From Methanoprimaticola sp047501175 (lineage in GTDB: Archaea > Thermoplasmatota > Thermoplasmata > Methanomassiliicoccales > Methanomethylophilaceae), in assembly GCF_047501175.1 (NCBI RefSeq), contig NZ_JBEQWH010000013.1:1-44676 (forward strand): a DNA stretch of 44,676 bases, in the 5' to 3' direction. Position numbers and translations under genes: made by a program. The notes under the pieces were generated by a model, which did no database searches, was not told the DNA's origin, and saw only the letters and a list, made by a program, of their open reading frames with translations. Positions 6,783 through 16,436 of the stretch are shown here, one piece after another. The number at the start of each line of letters is the position of its first letter. Within the stretch, counting starts at the first letter, position 1.

Positions 6783-8321
6783 ATGGCATTGGGAATAACT
6801 CCGATATCCATCGAAAAAATTCTAAACGACGGTATCATCGAAAACAGTCGTGTGGAATACAAGGAAGGCTGGAACCCGGAGAGGATCCTTCGCACCATAT
6901 GTGCATTTGCCAATGACATAGAAAACGTCGGAGGAGGATACATCGTCATCGGTGTCAAAGAGGTGGACGGGGTGCCGGTGGCGTTTCCAGGCCTGTCTCC
7001 CGCAGATATCGTCACGATAGACAGGGAATTGACGGAGCTATGTAACCATCTTCGTCCAAGGTATTTCCCCCATTTGTCTCAGGAGACCTTCAAAGGTGTG
7101 ACGCTTTGTATCCTGTGGATCCCTCCTGGGGAGAACCGCCCTTATAGCTGTCCTATCGTGATTGGGAAGGATGTCAAGGACAGAGGCAGGGCGTACTTCA
7201 TCAGAAGGCTATCAAATACCGTACAGGCCAACCATGATGAGGAAGTGGATCTCATCCAAAGGTCCAGTAAGGCATCTTTCGACAACATGACGAATGATGT
7301 CGCATCCTTCGGGGATATCTCCCGGTTGGCGGTCGTCGAATACGTTTCGAAGATGAACAGTCGTTTGGACATCGTCGAGAGGGACCCGTTGAGGATCTAT
7401 CAGGACCTGAGGATAGTGAGAGGCCCTCCGGAGAACATCAGACCCGTGAACGTTGGGTTGATGATGTTCTGTCAGACACCCGAGAAATTCTTTCCGAAGA
7501 CCTACTCCCAGGTCACGATCAAAGGTCCGGACTATTCCGAACAGATGGAGACCAGGACCTTCACGGGCACCGTGTGGGATCAGATCGCCCAGACCATGAG
7601 GTTCCTGCAGTCGGAGGTCATCATCGGAAGGATCAACAAGAGACCTGGTCAACTGGAAACCGAGAACTATTACAATTACAGCTATGACGTCCTGAAGGAA
7701 GCGGTCGTGAACGCGTATTTCCACAGGGACTATCAGATCGAGGAGCCTGTGAAGATCGATGTGTTCACGGACAGGATCGAGATCCAGAACTTCCCTGGAC
7801 CCGACTACAGCATCACCGATGAGGCGATGGCAAGGAACGATTTCTCCTGCGGATATTACCGCAATAGTAGATTGGGGGACTTCTTGAAGGAATTGGATCT
7901 CGCCGAGGCCCGTAACAGCGGCATTCCCCGTATGATAAAGGATACGAGAGCCAACGGGTCCCCGGACATCACATTCCACACGGACCAGGGACGTCGTCTG
8001 TTCCTGGTCAAGATCCCGATCCATCCCGATTTCATCAATGGTTCGGAAGACAAGGGGTCCGAATTCAAGCAACCGGAGGTCTCGGAGAAAACGATCCGTA
8101 CGGCCGATGAGATCAAGGACCAGATAATCGAGCAACTCAGGCTCAATGGCTGCATGTCATCCTCCGAGATATCCCGTAGATTGGGCTACTCCCGTATCAC
8201 GGCGACCTTCCGCAGATGCATGGGGGAATTGTTGGATGCGGGACTCGTGGACTATCTGTATCCGGACAATCCGCATACGAAGCATCAGAAGATCTGTCTG
8301 AGGACAGGCAGAAGGAGGTAA
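6783..8321 (+). CDS. AlbA_2 (Schlafen-like) / GHKL-type ATP-binding transcriptional regulator
   Basis: The 512-residue protein has the three-part build of the COG2865-type regulators. Residues 15-140 are an AlbA_2 domain (SRVEYKEGW, ICAFANDIENVGGGYIVIGV). The middle holds an ATPase-like segment (LKEAVVNAYFHRDYQI, DRIEIQNFPGP). The last 70 residues form a winged helix (MSSSEISRRLGYSRITATF). Family members are poorly understood regulators, often horizontally moved and sometimes found near defence genes. The surroundings (microsatellite, AT-rich island, no partner gene) suggest acquisition. Start at ATG 6783; no strong Shine-Dalgarno. It ends in TAA and converges with argH across a shared hairpin. 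Confidence 0.85.
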   Translation: MALGITPISIEKILNDGIIENSRVEYKEGWNPERILRTICAFANDIENVGGGYIVIGVKEVDGVPVAFPGLSPADIVTIDRELTELCNHLRPRYFPHLSQETFKGVTLCILWIPPGENRPYSCPIVIGKDVKDRGRAYFIRRLSNTVQANHDEEVDLIQRSSKASFDNMTNDVASFGDISRLAVVEYVSKMNSRLDIVERDPLRIYQDLRIVRGPPENIRPVNVGLMMFCQTPEKFFPKTYSQVTIKGPDYSEQMETRTFTGTVWDQIAQTMRFLQSEVIIGRINKRPGQLETENYYNYSYDVLKEAVVNAYFHRDYQIEEPVKIDVFTDRIEIQNFPGPDYSITDEAMARNDFSCGYYRNSRLGDFLKELDLAEARNSGIPRMIKDTRANGSPDITFHTDQGRRLFLVKIPIHPDFINGSEDKGSEFKQPEVSEKTIRTADEIKDQIIEQLRLNGCMSSSEISRRLGYSRITATFRRCMGELLDAGLVDYLYPDNPHTKHQKICLRTGRRR

Positions 8322-8323
8322 TT

Positions 8324-8339
8324 GCCCCCTTCCGGGGGC
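8324..8339. terminator. bidirectional hairpin between convergent genes
   Basis: GCCCCC-TTCC-GGGGGC lies between the stop of the AlbA_2-type gene (8321) and the stop of argH (8348). Confidence 0.55.
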
Positions 8340-8347
8340 GTTTATGG

Positions 8348-9790
8348 TCACTCCAGGAGCGTCTTCCAGCAGTTCTGTATGAGCTGCTTCTCCTGACGGA
8401 TCGTCTCGTCGCGGAGCATCATCTGCTCCACGGCCCTGGCGATCTGCGCATCGGTGGATGCGGGCGAAGTCCCGCCATAGGAGTTGCGCCTCTCGACACA
8501 CCTCATGACGGGTATGTACTGGTAGACATCCTCCTCGATCAGGGGGGAGAACTCCCTCAGCTGCTCCAGAGTCATGTCCTCGAGGTTCACTCCGGTGTCG
8601 ATGCTTTTCCTGACGGCGGCCCCGACGATGCCGTGAGCTTCCCTGAACGGGATGTCCTTGGTCACGAGGTAGTCCGCAAGGTCCGTGGCGTTGATCTGTC
8701 CCGCAGCGGTCACAGACATCATCCTGTCCTTGTGGAATGTCGTCGTCGACACGACCTTGGCCATCATCCCCGCGCTGGAGATGACGATGTCCATCGCGTC
8801 CATCACGGGTGCCTTGTCCTCCTGGAGGTCGCGGTTGTACGTGAGCGGGAGCCCCTTGGTCATCACGAGCATCGCGGTGAGCGATCCGATGACCTGTCCG
8901 GTCTTCCCGCGGACGAGCTCCGCGATGTCTGGGTTCTTCTTCTGGGGCATGATGGAGGACCCCGTGGTGTAGCGGTCGTCCATCTCGATGAACGAGAACT
9001 CCTGGGACGACCACAGCACGAGCTCCTCGCAGAGCGACGACAGATGGATCTGGGTCTGGGCGCAGCAGTATGCCAGCTCCGTCGCGAAATCCCTGTCGCT
9101 GACCGAGTCCATGGAGTTCTCGGTCGGCTCCCTGAATCCCAGGGCCTCGGACGTCATGCCGCGGTCGATGGGGAAGGTGGTCCCCGCCAGGGCGGCGGAC
9201 CCGAGGGGACACTTGTCCATCCTCCTGAAAGCGTCCAGGAAGCGGTCCGCATCGCGGGAGAACTTGAACGCGTGGGCCAGCATGTGCTGTGCCAGCGTGA
9301 CGGGTTGGGCGTGCTGCATGTGGGTGAATCCCGGCATCACGGTGTCTCCGTTGTCCTCGGCTATGCGCACCAGGGCCATCATCAGGCCGTTCGCGGCCTC
9401 CGCGGCATGGAGGGCGGCATCCCTCAGATACATGCGGAAGTCCGTCGCGACCTGGTCGTTCCTGCTCCTGGCCGTGTGCAGCTTCCCGCCTGCGGGACCG
9501 ATGTTCTCGGTCAGGGCGAACTCTATGCAGGTGTGGACGTCCTCGCGGGAGCGGTCGAACTGGAACGTCCCGTCCTCGACACTCGTGAGGATCTCCTTCA
9601 GTCCCGCCTCGATCCTGTCGGCGTCGTCGGCGGGTATGATCCCGCGGGCCTTGAGCATCCTGACGTGGGCGATGGACCCCATGACGTCGTAGAACGCCAT
9701 GCGGGAGTCCGTATCCAGGCTACAGGTGAACGCCAGGGTGGAATCGTCCATCCCGTTCTCGAACCTGCCTGACCAGAGGGCCTGCTTCAT
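8348..9790 (-). CDS. argH: argininosuccinate lyase
   Basis: This enzyme splits argininosuccinate into arginine and fumarate, the last step of arginine synthesis. The fumarase-family signature GSSIMPQKKNPD is at about residues 276-287, and ARSRNDQVATDFRMY and QHAQPVTLAQH, which build the active site, are present. Its 480 residues are normal for the family. The start ATG at 9790 lies 5 nt after the argG stop, so the two are co-translated. The frame stays open far upstream across argG, but that extension is a shadow of argG and not part of the protein. Confidence 0.95.
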   Translation of the reverse strand: MKQALWSGRFENGMDDSTLAFTCSLDTDSRMAFYDVMGSIAHVRMLKARGIIPADDADRIEAGLKEILTSVEDGTFQFDRSREDVHTCIEFALTENIGPAGGKLHTARSRNDQVATDFRMYLRDAALHAAEAANGLMMALVRIAEDNGDTVMPGFTHMQHAQPVTLAQHMLAHAFKFSRDADRFLDAFRRMDKCPLGSAALAGTTFPIDRGMTSEALGFREPTENSMDSVSDRDFATELAYCCAQTQIHLSSLCEELVLWSSQEFSFIEMDDRYTTGSSIMPQKKNPDIAELVRGKTGQVIGSLTAMLVMTKGLPLTYNRDLQEDKAPVMDAMDIVISSAGMMAKVVSTTTFHKDRMMSVTAAGQINATDLADYLVTKDIPFREAHGIVGAAVRKSIDTGVNLEDMTLEQLREFSPLIEEDVYQYIPVMRCVERRNSYGGTSPASTDAQIARAVEQMMLRDETIRQEKQLIQNCWKTLLE

Positions 9791-9795
9791 GCGGA

Positions 9796-11037
9796 TCACT
9801 TCTTCTCGGCACGGGCCTTTGTGACGGTCCTTCCGGGAAGCCCCCATACGTAGATGAACCCGACGGCGGAGGTGTGGTCGAAGCTGTCCCCGGACGCGTA
9901 TGTGCTCAGTCCCTCGTCGTAGAGGGAGTTGGGCGACTTGCGGCCGACGACGATCGCCTGCCCCTTGTACAGCTTCATCCTGACGGTCCCGGTGACGTAC
10001 TCCTGGGTGGAGTCGATGAACGCGTCGAGGGGCTCCCTGAGCCCGCCGAACCAGAGTCCGTCGTAGACGATCTGGGAGTACTTCTGCTCGATCCCGCGCT
10101 TGAACTCTATGACGTCCTTGGGCATGGTGAGTCCCTCGATGGCGCGGTGGGCCGCGATGAGGGTCACTGCGGCGGGGCACTCGTATATCTCGCGGCTCTT
10201 GATCCCGACGAGACGGTCCTCGACGTGGTCGATCCTTCCGACGCCGTTCTCCCCGGCGACCTTGTCCAGCTTGTTTATGAGTTCGACCCCGGACATCTTC
10301 ACGCCGTCGAGCGACACGGGGACTCCCTTCTCGAATCCGATCTCCACGTATGTGGGCTTGTCGGGTGCGTCGAGGGGGTCGACAGTGTTCTCCCACGCGT
10401 CCTTGGGGGGCTCCGCCCAGGGGTCCTCGAGGATACCGCACTCGCAGGACGCTCCCCAGAGGTTCTCGTCCCTGGAGTAGGGGGTCTCCTTCTTCACGAT
10501 GATCTCGATGCCGTGCTGCTTGGCATAGTCGATCTCCTCCTCGCGGGTGGTGTGCCACTCGCGCATGGGGGCGATGACCTGTAGGTCGGGGTCCTGCGTG
10601 ACGATCCCGACATCGAACCTGACCTGGTCGTTCCCCTTTCCGGTGCAGCCGTGGGCGATGTACTTGGCGCCCTCCTGCTGTGCGATCTCGACGAGCTTCT
10701 TCGCGATGAGGGGCCTTCCGATGGCGGTGCTCAGAGGGTAGACGTTCTGGTACAGGGCGTTGGCCTTCAGGGACGGCCACACATACTCGTCGACGAACTC
10801 GTCGCGGACGTCGATGAAGTCCGCCTTTATCGCTCCGTTCCTGAGGGCGCGGGCGACGATGTCGTCGGAGCTGGGGGGCTGTCCCAGGTTCAGTGCGATG
10901 GCGATGACATCGACGTTGTACTTGTCCTGGAGCCAGTGGATGGCGACGGATGTGTCGAGGCCTCCGGAGTATGCGAGGACGACCTTGTCCCTTCCTTTCT
11001 TGTCGGCGGAGCAGTCCGCTTTGATGTCTGCTACCAT
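9796..11037 (-). CDS. argG: argininosuccinate synthase
   Basis: It joins citrulline and aspartate using ATP to make argininosuccinate. The PP-loop AYSGGLDTS is at residues 22-30, and the family motifs YIAHGCTGKGNDQVRFD and GRIDHVEDRLVGIKSRE follow. It has 413 residues and is complete. It is first in the argGH operon and transcribed away from argC across a 281-bp divergent control region; a TATA-like CTTTATTATC lies about 30 nt upstream on its strand. Confidence 0.96.
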   Translation of the reverse strand: MVADIKADCSADKKGRDKVVLAYSGGLDTSVAIHWLQDKYNVDVIAIALNLGQPPSSDDIVARALRNGAIKADFIDVRDEFVDEYVWPSLKANALYQNVYPLSTAIGRPLIAKKLVEIAQQEGAKYIAHGCTGKGNDQVRFDVGIVTQDPDLQVIAPMREWHTTREEEIDYAKQHGIEIIVKKETPYSRDENLWGASCECGILEDPWAEPPKDAWENTVDPLDAPDKPTYVEIGFEKGVPVSLDGVKMSGVELINKLDKVAGENGVGRIDHVEDRLVGIKSREIYECPAAVTLIAAHRAIEGLTMPKDVIEFKRGIEQKYSQIVYDGLWFGGLREPLDAFIDSTQEYVTGTVRMKLYKGQAIVVGRKSPNSLYDEGLSTYASGDSFDHTSAVGFIYVWGLPGRTVTKARAEKK

Positions 11038-11318
11038 GTTTATCGGATGCCTTTACCGACTTCCTGATAATAAAGGTCGCGACACTGTTCGGAGCAGGTT
11101 GTGTCTGTAATCGGTCACATCGTGTAGGGGTGTTCACACACGGGCCCTGTTTGTCGGTTCCCGACCCTCGGAATACGGAGTTCCCAGGGTGAACGTGGGG
11201 GTCTCCCAACCGCCAAAGCGTTTTGCTGGAAACGGTCGGGACAAGATGTGTCTCATTTCGAACAATAGCTTTAACTCGCGTTCACATGTAATCATGGAAC
11301 ATACATGGAGCGTAACCT
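11038..11318. promoter_or_regulatory. divergent control region between argGH and argCJBD
   Basis: This 281-bp gap holds both arginine promoters: a TATA-like element near 11065-11075 for argG (minus strand) and an AGCTTTAAC element near 11268 for argC. The centre is GC-rich with a GTGTTCACACACGGGCCC stretch (about 11132-11149). No small gene is supported. I cannot assign an operator by eye. Confidence 0.5.
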
Positions 11319-12335
11319 ATGACAGGCATCGGCATAATCGGAGGAACGGGATACACGGGCGGCGAACTGGCGCGTCTGCTGTGCAGGCATCCCGACGTCG
11401 AGATCCGTGCCATGACCTCCCGGCAGAATGCCGGCAGGCCCGTGGCAGAGGCGCACCCCTACCTGAGGAACTACGTCGACCTCGAGTTCACCGAGAAGAT
11501 CTCCGACACCGAGGGCCTGGACCTGGTGTTCGTCGCCACACCGCACGGTGTCGCCATGAGCGAGGTGCCGAAGCTCCTGGAGCAGGGCATCAAGGTCATA
11601 GACCTCTCCGGGGACTACCGTCTCAAGGACGTGGATGTCTACGAGAAGTGGTACGGTCATCATCACACCGATGTCGAGAACCTCCGCAATGCGGTGTACG
11701 GGCTTCCCGAGCTGTTCCGTGACGAGATCTACGGGGCGGACCTGGTCGCCAATCCAGGGTGCTACGCGACGTCGATGATCCTGGCCTGCGCCCCGCTGAT
11801 GAAGTCGGGGCTGGTGGGGGACTCCGTCATAGTGGACGCGAAGTCCGGTACGTCCGGGGCCGGCATGAACCCCTCCGCAAGGACGCATCACGCGTTCTGT
11901 TCGGATTCGATCATACCGTACAGCGTCGGCACCCACCGTCACACCCCGGAGGTGGAGATGGCGGTCGACATGTTCGCCGGGTCGGACATGAGGCTCACGT
12001 TCATACCGCATCTGGTCCCGATCGTGCGCGGCATCCTGTCGGACTGCTACTTCGACCTCAGGAAGGAGACGTCCCAGGAGGAGCTCGACGCGGTGTTCGA
12101 GAGACAGTACGGCAAGGAGCCGTTCGTCCATTACGTCAAGGAGCCGTCCATGAGCGAGATCGCCGGATCCAACCATGCCGAGGTCGCGTCCCGCGTGATC
12201 GGCGACAAGGCGCTGGCCTTCGGAGCGGTGGACAACCTGGTCAAGGGCGCGTCCGGACAGGCGGTCCAGTGCATGAATCTGATGCTCAAGTTGAAAGAGT
12301 CGGCCGGACTCGATTTCCCCGGCCTCGGAGTGTGA
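11319..12335 (+). CDS. argC: N-acetyl-gamma-glutamyl-phosphate reductase
   Basis: It reduces N-acetylglutamyl phosphate to the semialdehyde with NADPH, the third step of ornithine synthesis. The N-terminal Rossmann motif IIGGTGYTGGELARLL and the catalytic NPGCYATS with Cys148 are plain; the 338-residue length is normal. It is the first gene of argCJBD and overlies the divergent promoter region. ATG 11319 gives an N-terminus that begins directly with the Rossmann strand. Confidence 0.96.
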   Translation: MTGIGIIGGTGYTGGELARLLCRHPDVEIRAMTSRQNAGRPVAEAHPYLRNYVDLEFTEKISDTEGLDLVFVATPHGVAMSEVPKLLEQGIKVIDLSGDYRLKDVDVYEKWYGHHHTDVENLRNAVYGLPELFRDEIYGADLVANPGCYATSMILACAPLMKSGLVGDSVIVDAKSGTSGAGMNPSARTHHAFCSDSIIPYSVGTHRHTPEVEMAVDMFAGSDMRLTFIPHLVPIVRGILSDCYFDLRKETSQEELDAVFERQYGKEPFVHYVKEPSMSEIAGSNHAEVASRVIGDKALAFGAVDNLVKGASGQAVQCMNLMLKLKESAGLDFPGLGV

Positions 12336-12339
12336 TAAC

Positions 12340-13566
12340 ATGGTAGAGATAATCGACGGTGGCATAACCACCCCCCAGGGATTCAAGGCTGCAGGAGTGC
12401 ACAGCGGTGTCAAGTACCGTTCCCTGGACATGGGGCTGCTGTATTCCGAGGTCCCCGCGACCGCATACTGCGCGTTCACCAGCAACAACGTGAAGGCCGC
12501 GCCGGTGCAGGTGATGATGGAGGAGAACTCCCCTCAGCTGCAGGCCGTCGTCGTCAACAGCGGGAACGCCAATGCCCTGACCGGGCACCGCGGGATCGAG
12601 GACGTGCATGCGATGAAGCAGTCCGTCGCACAGGAGCTCAATCTGGACCCGAAGACCGTCGGCGTCATGTCGACGGGGCTCATAGGCCGTTTCCTGGACA
12701 TGCACAAGATCCGCTACGGCATATCCCGTGCGGCACGTTCGCTGGACGTCGGTCCGACGTCCGACCAGTCCATCCGCGAGGCGATCATGACCACCGACAC
12801 CATCCCGAAGGAGTGCGCCGTGCGCGCACGTCTCTCCGACGGGACGCTGATCTACGTCGCCGCCATATCGAAGGGGAGCGGCATGATCTCCCCGCACATG
12901 CAGGTCCTCCACGGCACGACGCTGTCGCTCATCACGACCGATGCCACGCTGGGACCGGACTTCGCGGAGGTGTGGCAGTCCATCCTGGACGACACCATGA
13001 ACATGGTCTCCGTCGACGGTGACCAGTCCACCAACGACACGGCGATACTGCTCGCCAACGGGCTCTCCAAGAGCAAGCCCGCCGATCACGACCCCGAGTT
13101 CGAGGCCGCCCTCCGCACCGTGATGACGAAGATCGCCCGCACCATCGCGATGGACGGGGAGGGGGCGTCCAAGCTCATCGAGGTGAAGGTGTCCGGGGCC
13201 GAGACCCGCGATGACGCGGTCAGCGTGGTCAAGGCCATAACCAACTCGCCGCTGGTCAAGTCCGCCATCTTCGGGTCCGACCCGAACTACGGGCGTCTCA
13301 TGATGGCCGTCGGGAACAGCGGTGCCAAGTTCGATCACGAGAACATCCGCCTCACGATCAAGGGAGGGGACATGGAGGTCCCCATCCTGGATTCCGGGGC
13401 CCCCGTCTTCCAGGACGAGCGTTCCGTGGAGGTCGTCCGCATGGCCATGGACAACAAGGAGGTGTCCATCCTCGTGGACCTCGGGGTCGGCGACGAGGAG
13501 GTCACCGGCTGGGGATGCGACCTGACATATGACTACGTGCGCATCAATGCGGAATACGCGAGCTGA
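12340..13566 (+). CDS. argJ: glutamate N-acetyltransferase / ornithine acetyltransferase ArgJ
   Basis: ArgJ moves the acetyl group from N-acetylornithine to glutamate, recycling it within the pathway. It cleaves itself before a threonine that becomes the N-terminal nucleophile. KGSGMISPHM and LITTDATLGPD flank that site. The nucleophile should be Thr193 in HGTTLSL, preceded by Gly rather than the common Ala. Compared with the usual KGSGMIxPxMATML pattern there are about four extra residues (QVLHG) before the threonine. SGNANALTG and TDTIPKECAV are also present. It has 408 residues, lies 4 nt after argC and 5 nt before argB. Confidence 0.94.
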   Translation: MVEIIDGGITTPQGFKAAGVHSGVKYRSLDMGLLYSEVPATAYCAFTSNNVKAAPVQVMMEENSPQLQAVVVNSGNANALTGHRGIEDVHAMKQSVAQELNLDPKTVGVMSTGLIGRFLDMHKIRYGISRAARSLDVGPTSDQSIREAIMTTDTIPKECAVRARLSDGTLIYVAAISKGSGMISPHMQVLHGTTLSLITTDATLGPDFAEVWQSILDDTMNMVSVDGDQSTNDTAILLANGLSKSKPADHDPEFEAALRTVMTKIARTIAMDGEGASKLIEVKVSGAETRDDAVSVVKAITNSPLVKSAIFGSDPNYGRLMMAVGNSGAKFDHENIRLTIKGGDMEVPILDSGAPVFQDERSVEVVRMAMDNKEVSILVDLGVGDEEVTGWGCDLTYDYVRINAEYAS

Positions 13567-13571
13567 TCGAC

Positions 13572-14375
13572 GTGAGCCTGTATCTGCTCAAGTTCGGAGG
13601 CAACGCCATCCGCGGGCACGACGACATGCTCCGTCTCTCGCGCGAGGTGGCGGAGCTCATCAGGGGAGGATGCAGCGTCATCCTCGTCCACGGCGGCGGG
13701 CCGGAGATCTCGGAGGAGATGGAGCGCCGCGGAATGACGCCGAAGAAGGTCGCGGGGGTGAGGGTCACCGATGCCGACTCCCTGGAGGTGGCGGAGGTCG
13801 TCCTCAGGAGGATCAACTCGGACATGGTGTCATGTCTGGAGGAGTGCGGCGTCACGGCGGTCGGCATCCCCGGGTACTTCTGCACGGTGTGCACCCGCAA
13901 GGCCCCGGTCACAGTTGACGGCGAGGAGGTGGACCTGGGTCTGGTCGGAGAGGTCTCGGGGACCGATCCGAACAGCATACAGGACCTCCTCGACCAGGGC
14001 ATCACGCCCGTCGTCTATCCGATAGGCAAGGACGCCGAGGGGAGGATGCTGAACGTCAACGCGGACACGATGGCGGCAGGCATCGCGGCGGGAGCCGGAT
14101 GCACCGAGATGATCGCCATAACGGACGTCCCGGGGATACTGATGGACGTATCGGACCCCTCGTCGAAGATAGACGAGCTCACCCTGGAGAGGGTGGACGA
14201 GCTCATCGCCGACGGCACGATATCCGGAGGGATGATACCCAAGGTCGAGGCCTGCAGGAAGGCCCTGGAGGCGGGGGCCGGTGCCGTCCGCATGGTCAAC
14301 GGGAAGGACCCGGACAGCATAGTAACGGACATAATCAGAGGGGTCCCGCACGGGACCCTCATCACGAAGGGATGA
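13572..14375 (+). CDS. argB: acetylglutamate kinase
   Basis: It phosphorylates N-acetylglutamate, the usual control point of the pathway. It is an amino-acid kinase fold protein with KFGGNAI at the N-terminus, VHGGGPEIS near residue 40 and NVNADTMAAGIAAG near residue 160. The start is GTG, five bases after the argJ stop. It has 267 residues, somewhat shorter than arginine-inhibited kinases with an N-terminal helix, so it is probably the insensitive type; that is inference from the missing helix. Confidence 0.95.
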   Translation: MSLYLLKFGGNAIRGHDDMLRLSREVAELIRGGCSVILVHGGGPEISEEMERRGMTPKKVAGVRVTDADSLEVAEVVLRRINSDMVSCLEECGVTAVGIPGYFCTVCTRKAPVTVDGEEVDLGLVGEVSGTDPNSIQDLLDQGITPVVYPIGKDAEGRMLNVNADTMAAGIAAGAGCTEMIAITDVPGILMDVSDPSSKIDELTLERVDELIADGTISGGMIPKVEACRKALEAGAGAVRMVNGKDPDSIVTDIIRGVPHGTLITKG

Positions 14376-14377
14376 CA

Positions 14378-15556
14378 ATGAGCAGTTTCAAGGACATCAA
14401 GGCGAAGAGCGACAAGTATCTGTTCCAGAACTACGGACGCATACCGCTCTCGTTCGACCACGGACAGGGATGCTACCTGTTCGATTCGGACGGCAAACGG
14501 TATCTGGACCTGGTCGCGGGCATCGCGGTCAACTCCATCGGATACTCACACCCCGACTGGGTGAAGGCCGTCCAGGACCAGGCCGCGAGGATGGCCCACG
14601 TGTCCAACCTCTATCACGTCGAACAGCAGGCCGACCTGGCGGAGAGGATAGCGTCCATATCGCCGGAGGGGATAGACCGGACGCTGTTCGTCAACAGCGG
14701 TGCCGAGGCCAACGAGGCGGCCCTGAAGATGGCCGTGAAGTACACCGGCCGCCACAAGGTCATGTCCGCCCTCAACGGGTTCCACGGGCGCACCTCCGCG
14801 TCCCTGGGGGCCACGGGGCAGGTGAAGTACCAGAGCGGGTTCGAACCGCTGATCTCGGATGCCTACGAGTACTACGAGTACGGGGATCCGGAATCGGTCA
14901 AGAGGATGATCACGAAGGACGTCGCGGCCGTCCTCGTCGAGCCCATCCAGGGCGAGGGAGGCGTGATCACCGCCGATGCCGAGTTCTTCCGGACCGTCCG
15001 CGACCTATGCACCGATTCCGGCGCACTGATGATCGTGGACGAGGTCCAGACGGGGATCGGGCGTACGGGAGAGTGGTTCGGCATCGACAACTTCGGCGTG
15101 GTCCCCGACGCGATCACCATGGCCAAGGCCCTGGGCGGAGGGGTCCCGATCGGCGCCCTCGCGGCCAAGGAGGAGTATGCGATGACGCTCGTCCCCGGCA
15201 CCCACGGCACGACGTTCGGCGGAAGCCCCCTGGTGTGCGCGGCGGGATGCGCCACGCTCGACATCATGGAGAGGGAGAACCTGGTGCAGAACTCGAAGGA
15301 CCTCGGTGCCAAGTGGCGCAGGAAGATCTCCTCCATAGGGTCTGATAAGATCAAGGACGTCCGCGGGTACGGTCTGATGATCGGTGTGGAGATGGATTCG
15401 CCGGAGACCGCGTCCAACGTCCAGGCCGTATGCCGCGAGAACGGGGTGCTCGTGAACGTGGCCCACGGCAAGACCGTGCGCCTGATACCTCCCCTCATAA
15501 TCGACGAGGGGCAGACCGACGTGTTCACCGACATGCTCGCGGACATCATTCGTTGA
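14378..15556 (+). CDS. argD: acetylornithine aminotransferase
   Basis: This class III PLP aminotransferase converts N-acetylglutamate semialdehyde to N-acetylornithine. The PLP lysine is at about residue 250 in MAKALGGGVPIG. The glycine-rich FVNSGAEANEAALKMA and the VDEVQTGIGRTG aspartate region are present. The frame is open further upstream over argB, but the homologous protein begins at MSSFKDIKAK. ATG 14378 has GAAGGG six bases upstream; ATG 14372 would overlap the argB stop. It has 392 residues and is last in argCJBD. Confidence 0.94.
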   Translation: MSSFKDIKAKSDKYLFQNYGRIPLSFDHGQGCYLFDSDGKRYLDLVAGIAVNSIGYSHPDWVKAVQDQAARMAHVSNLYHVEQQADLAERIASISPEGIDRTLFVNSGAEANEAALKMAVKYTGRHKVMSALNGFHGRTSASLGATGQVKYQSGFEPLISDAYEYYEYGDPESVKRMITKDVAAVLVEPIQGEGGVITADAEFFRTVRDLCTDSGALMIVDEVQTGIGRTGEWFGIDNFGVVPDAITMAKALGGGVPIGALAAKEEYAMTLVPGTHGTTFGGSPLVCAAGCATLDIMERENLVQNSKDLGAKWRRKISSIGSDKIKDVRGYGLMIGVEMDSPETASNVQAVCRENGVLVNVAHGKTVRLIPPLIIDEGQTDVFTDMLADIIR

Positions 15557-15636
15557 GTGACAGAGATGTCGCTTTTCCAAACCTTTTATCATTTCTTTGT
15601 CTCTCTCTGAACAACCTAATATATCACGACGGGGAT

Positions 15637-16335
15637 ATGGGACATATGCCGAAAAGTCCAGTGAAGGAGAGTCTGGCGGAACGCACGCGCGTTTACATCG
15701 ATGCCCATCCGAGCATCAAGGACTGCGTATCTAAGGGCTTGATCAACTATTCCTCCCTGGCGAGGATGATCATGAAGGACCTGGGCGTGGACAACGAGGA
15801 GGCGGTCATGATCGCCTGCCGCCGCTACTCGTCCAAGCTCTCGGTCACCACCGACCACGAGCTCAGCATCCTCAAGATCCTGAAGGACAGCAGGCTGGAG
15901 ATGCGCACCAAGACATGCATAGTCACGGCCAAGAACGACTGGTCCGTCCTTCACAAGATGGACAACCTCTTCAAGGACCTCTGGAACGAGGACAGCATAA
16001 TGCAGTGCGTCCAATCGGCATCCGCCGTGACGATCATCGCCGACACGCGTCTCAAGGACAGGATCATCGATACCGTCGGAAGGTTCAACCTGATCAAGGT
16101 GAGGGAGAACCTGGTGGAGATCGCCGTGAAGTCCCCGGAGAAGATCGTCGACACCAGCGGTGTCATAGCCTATCTGATCACGAACCTGTCGGATGCCGGC
16201 ATCAACATCGAGGAGACCGTCAGCTGCCACACCGACACGATATTCATAGTCGGCGAATCAGACATGATCAACGCGTACTCGGTCCTCACGAAGTGCATAC
16301 AGTCCGCCGAGGACACCATCGTCGGCGAACAGTGA
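15637..16335 (+). CDS. ACT-domain regulatory protein, archaeal unknown family
   Basis: The protein has about 230 residues. The N-terminal half is helical and contains a possible HTH (LINYSSLARMIMKDLGVDN). The C-terminal 75 residues read like an ACT domain (AYLITNLSDAGINIEETVSC, FIVGESDMINAY), preceded by a second beta-alpha unit around TIIADTRLKDRII. ACT domains usually bind amino acids, so it could be an amino-acid-responsive regulator; it lies between argD and the aromatic-pathway enzyme. A TATA box CTAATATATC (15615-15625) is close to the start, so ATG 15637 or 15646 is translated with little or no leader. The specific effector is unknown. Confidence 0.75.
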   Translation: MGHMPKSPVKESLAERTRVYIDAHPSIKDCVSKGLINYSSLARMIMKDLGVDNEEAVMIACRRYSSKLSVTTDHELSILKILKDSRLEMRTKTCIVTAKNDWSVLHKMDNLFKDLWNEDSIMQCVQSASAVTIIADTRLKDRIIDTVGRFNLIKVRENLVEIAVKSPEKIVDTSGVIAYLITNLSDAGINIEETVSCHTDTIFIVGESDMINAYSVLTKCIQSAEDTIVGEQ

Positions 16336-16340
16336 ACCCT

Positions 16341-16363
16341 GACAGGGGGAGGCACCCCCTGTC
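16341..16363 (+). terminator. terminator of the ACT-domain gene
   Basis: GACAGGGGG (16341-16349) and CCCCCTGTC (16355-16363) form a perfect 9-bp stem with an AGGCA loop, five bases after the stop. Confidence 0.65.
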
Positions 16364-16436
16364 CATCCCATTCTCAACCTCTCCCATCCCTCATCCATCG
16401 GATCATCCTCATCGTCGCAAACATTATTATAGTGTG

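Noticed and set aside
8216..9772. 500-codon frame on the plus strand across argH
   Set aside because: Antisense shadow of argH, caused by high GC at third positions; no recognisable protein sequence.
9791..11209. Long upstream extension of the argH frame (over 900 codons)
   Set aside because: The extension is a second frame inside argG, arginine- and proline-rich without domain character; argH has a clear start at 9790.
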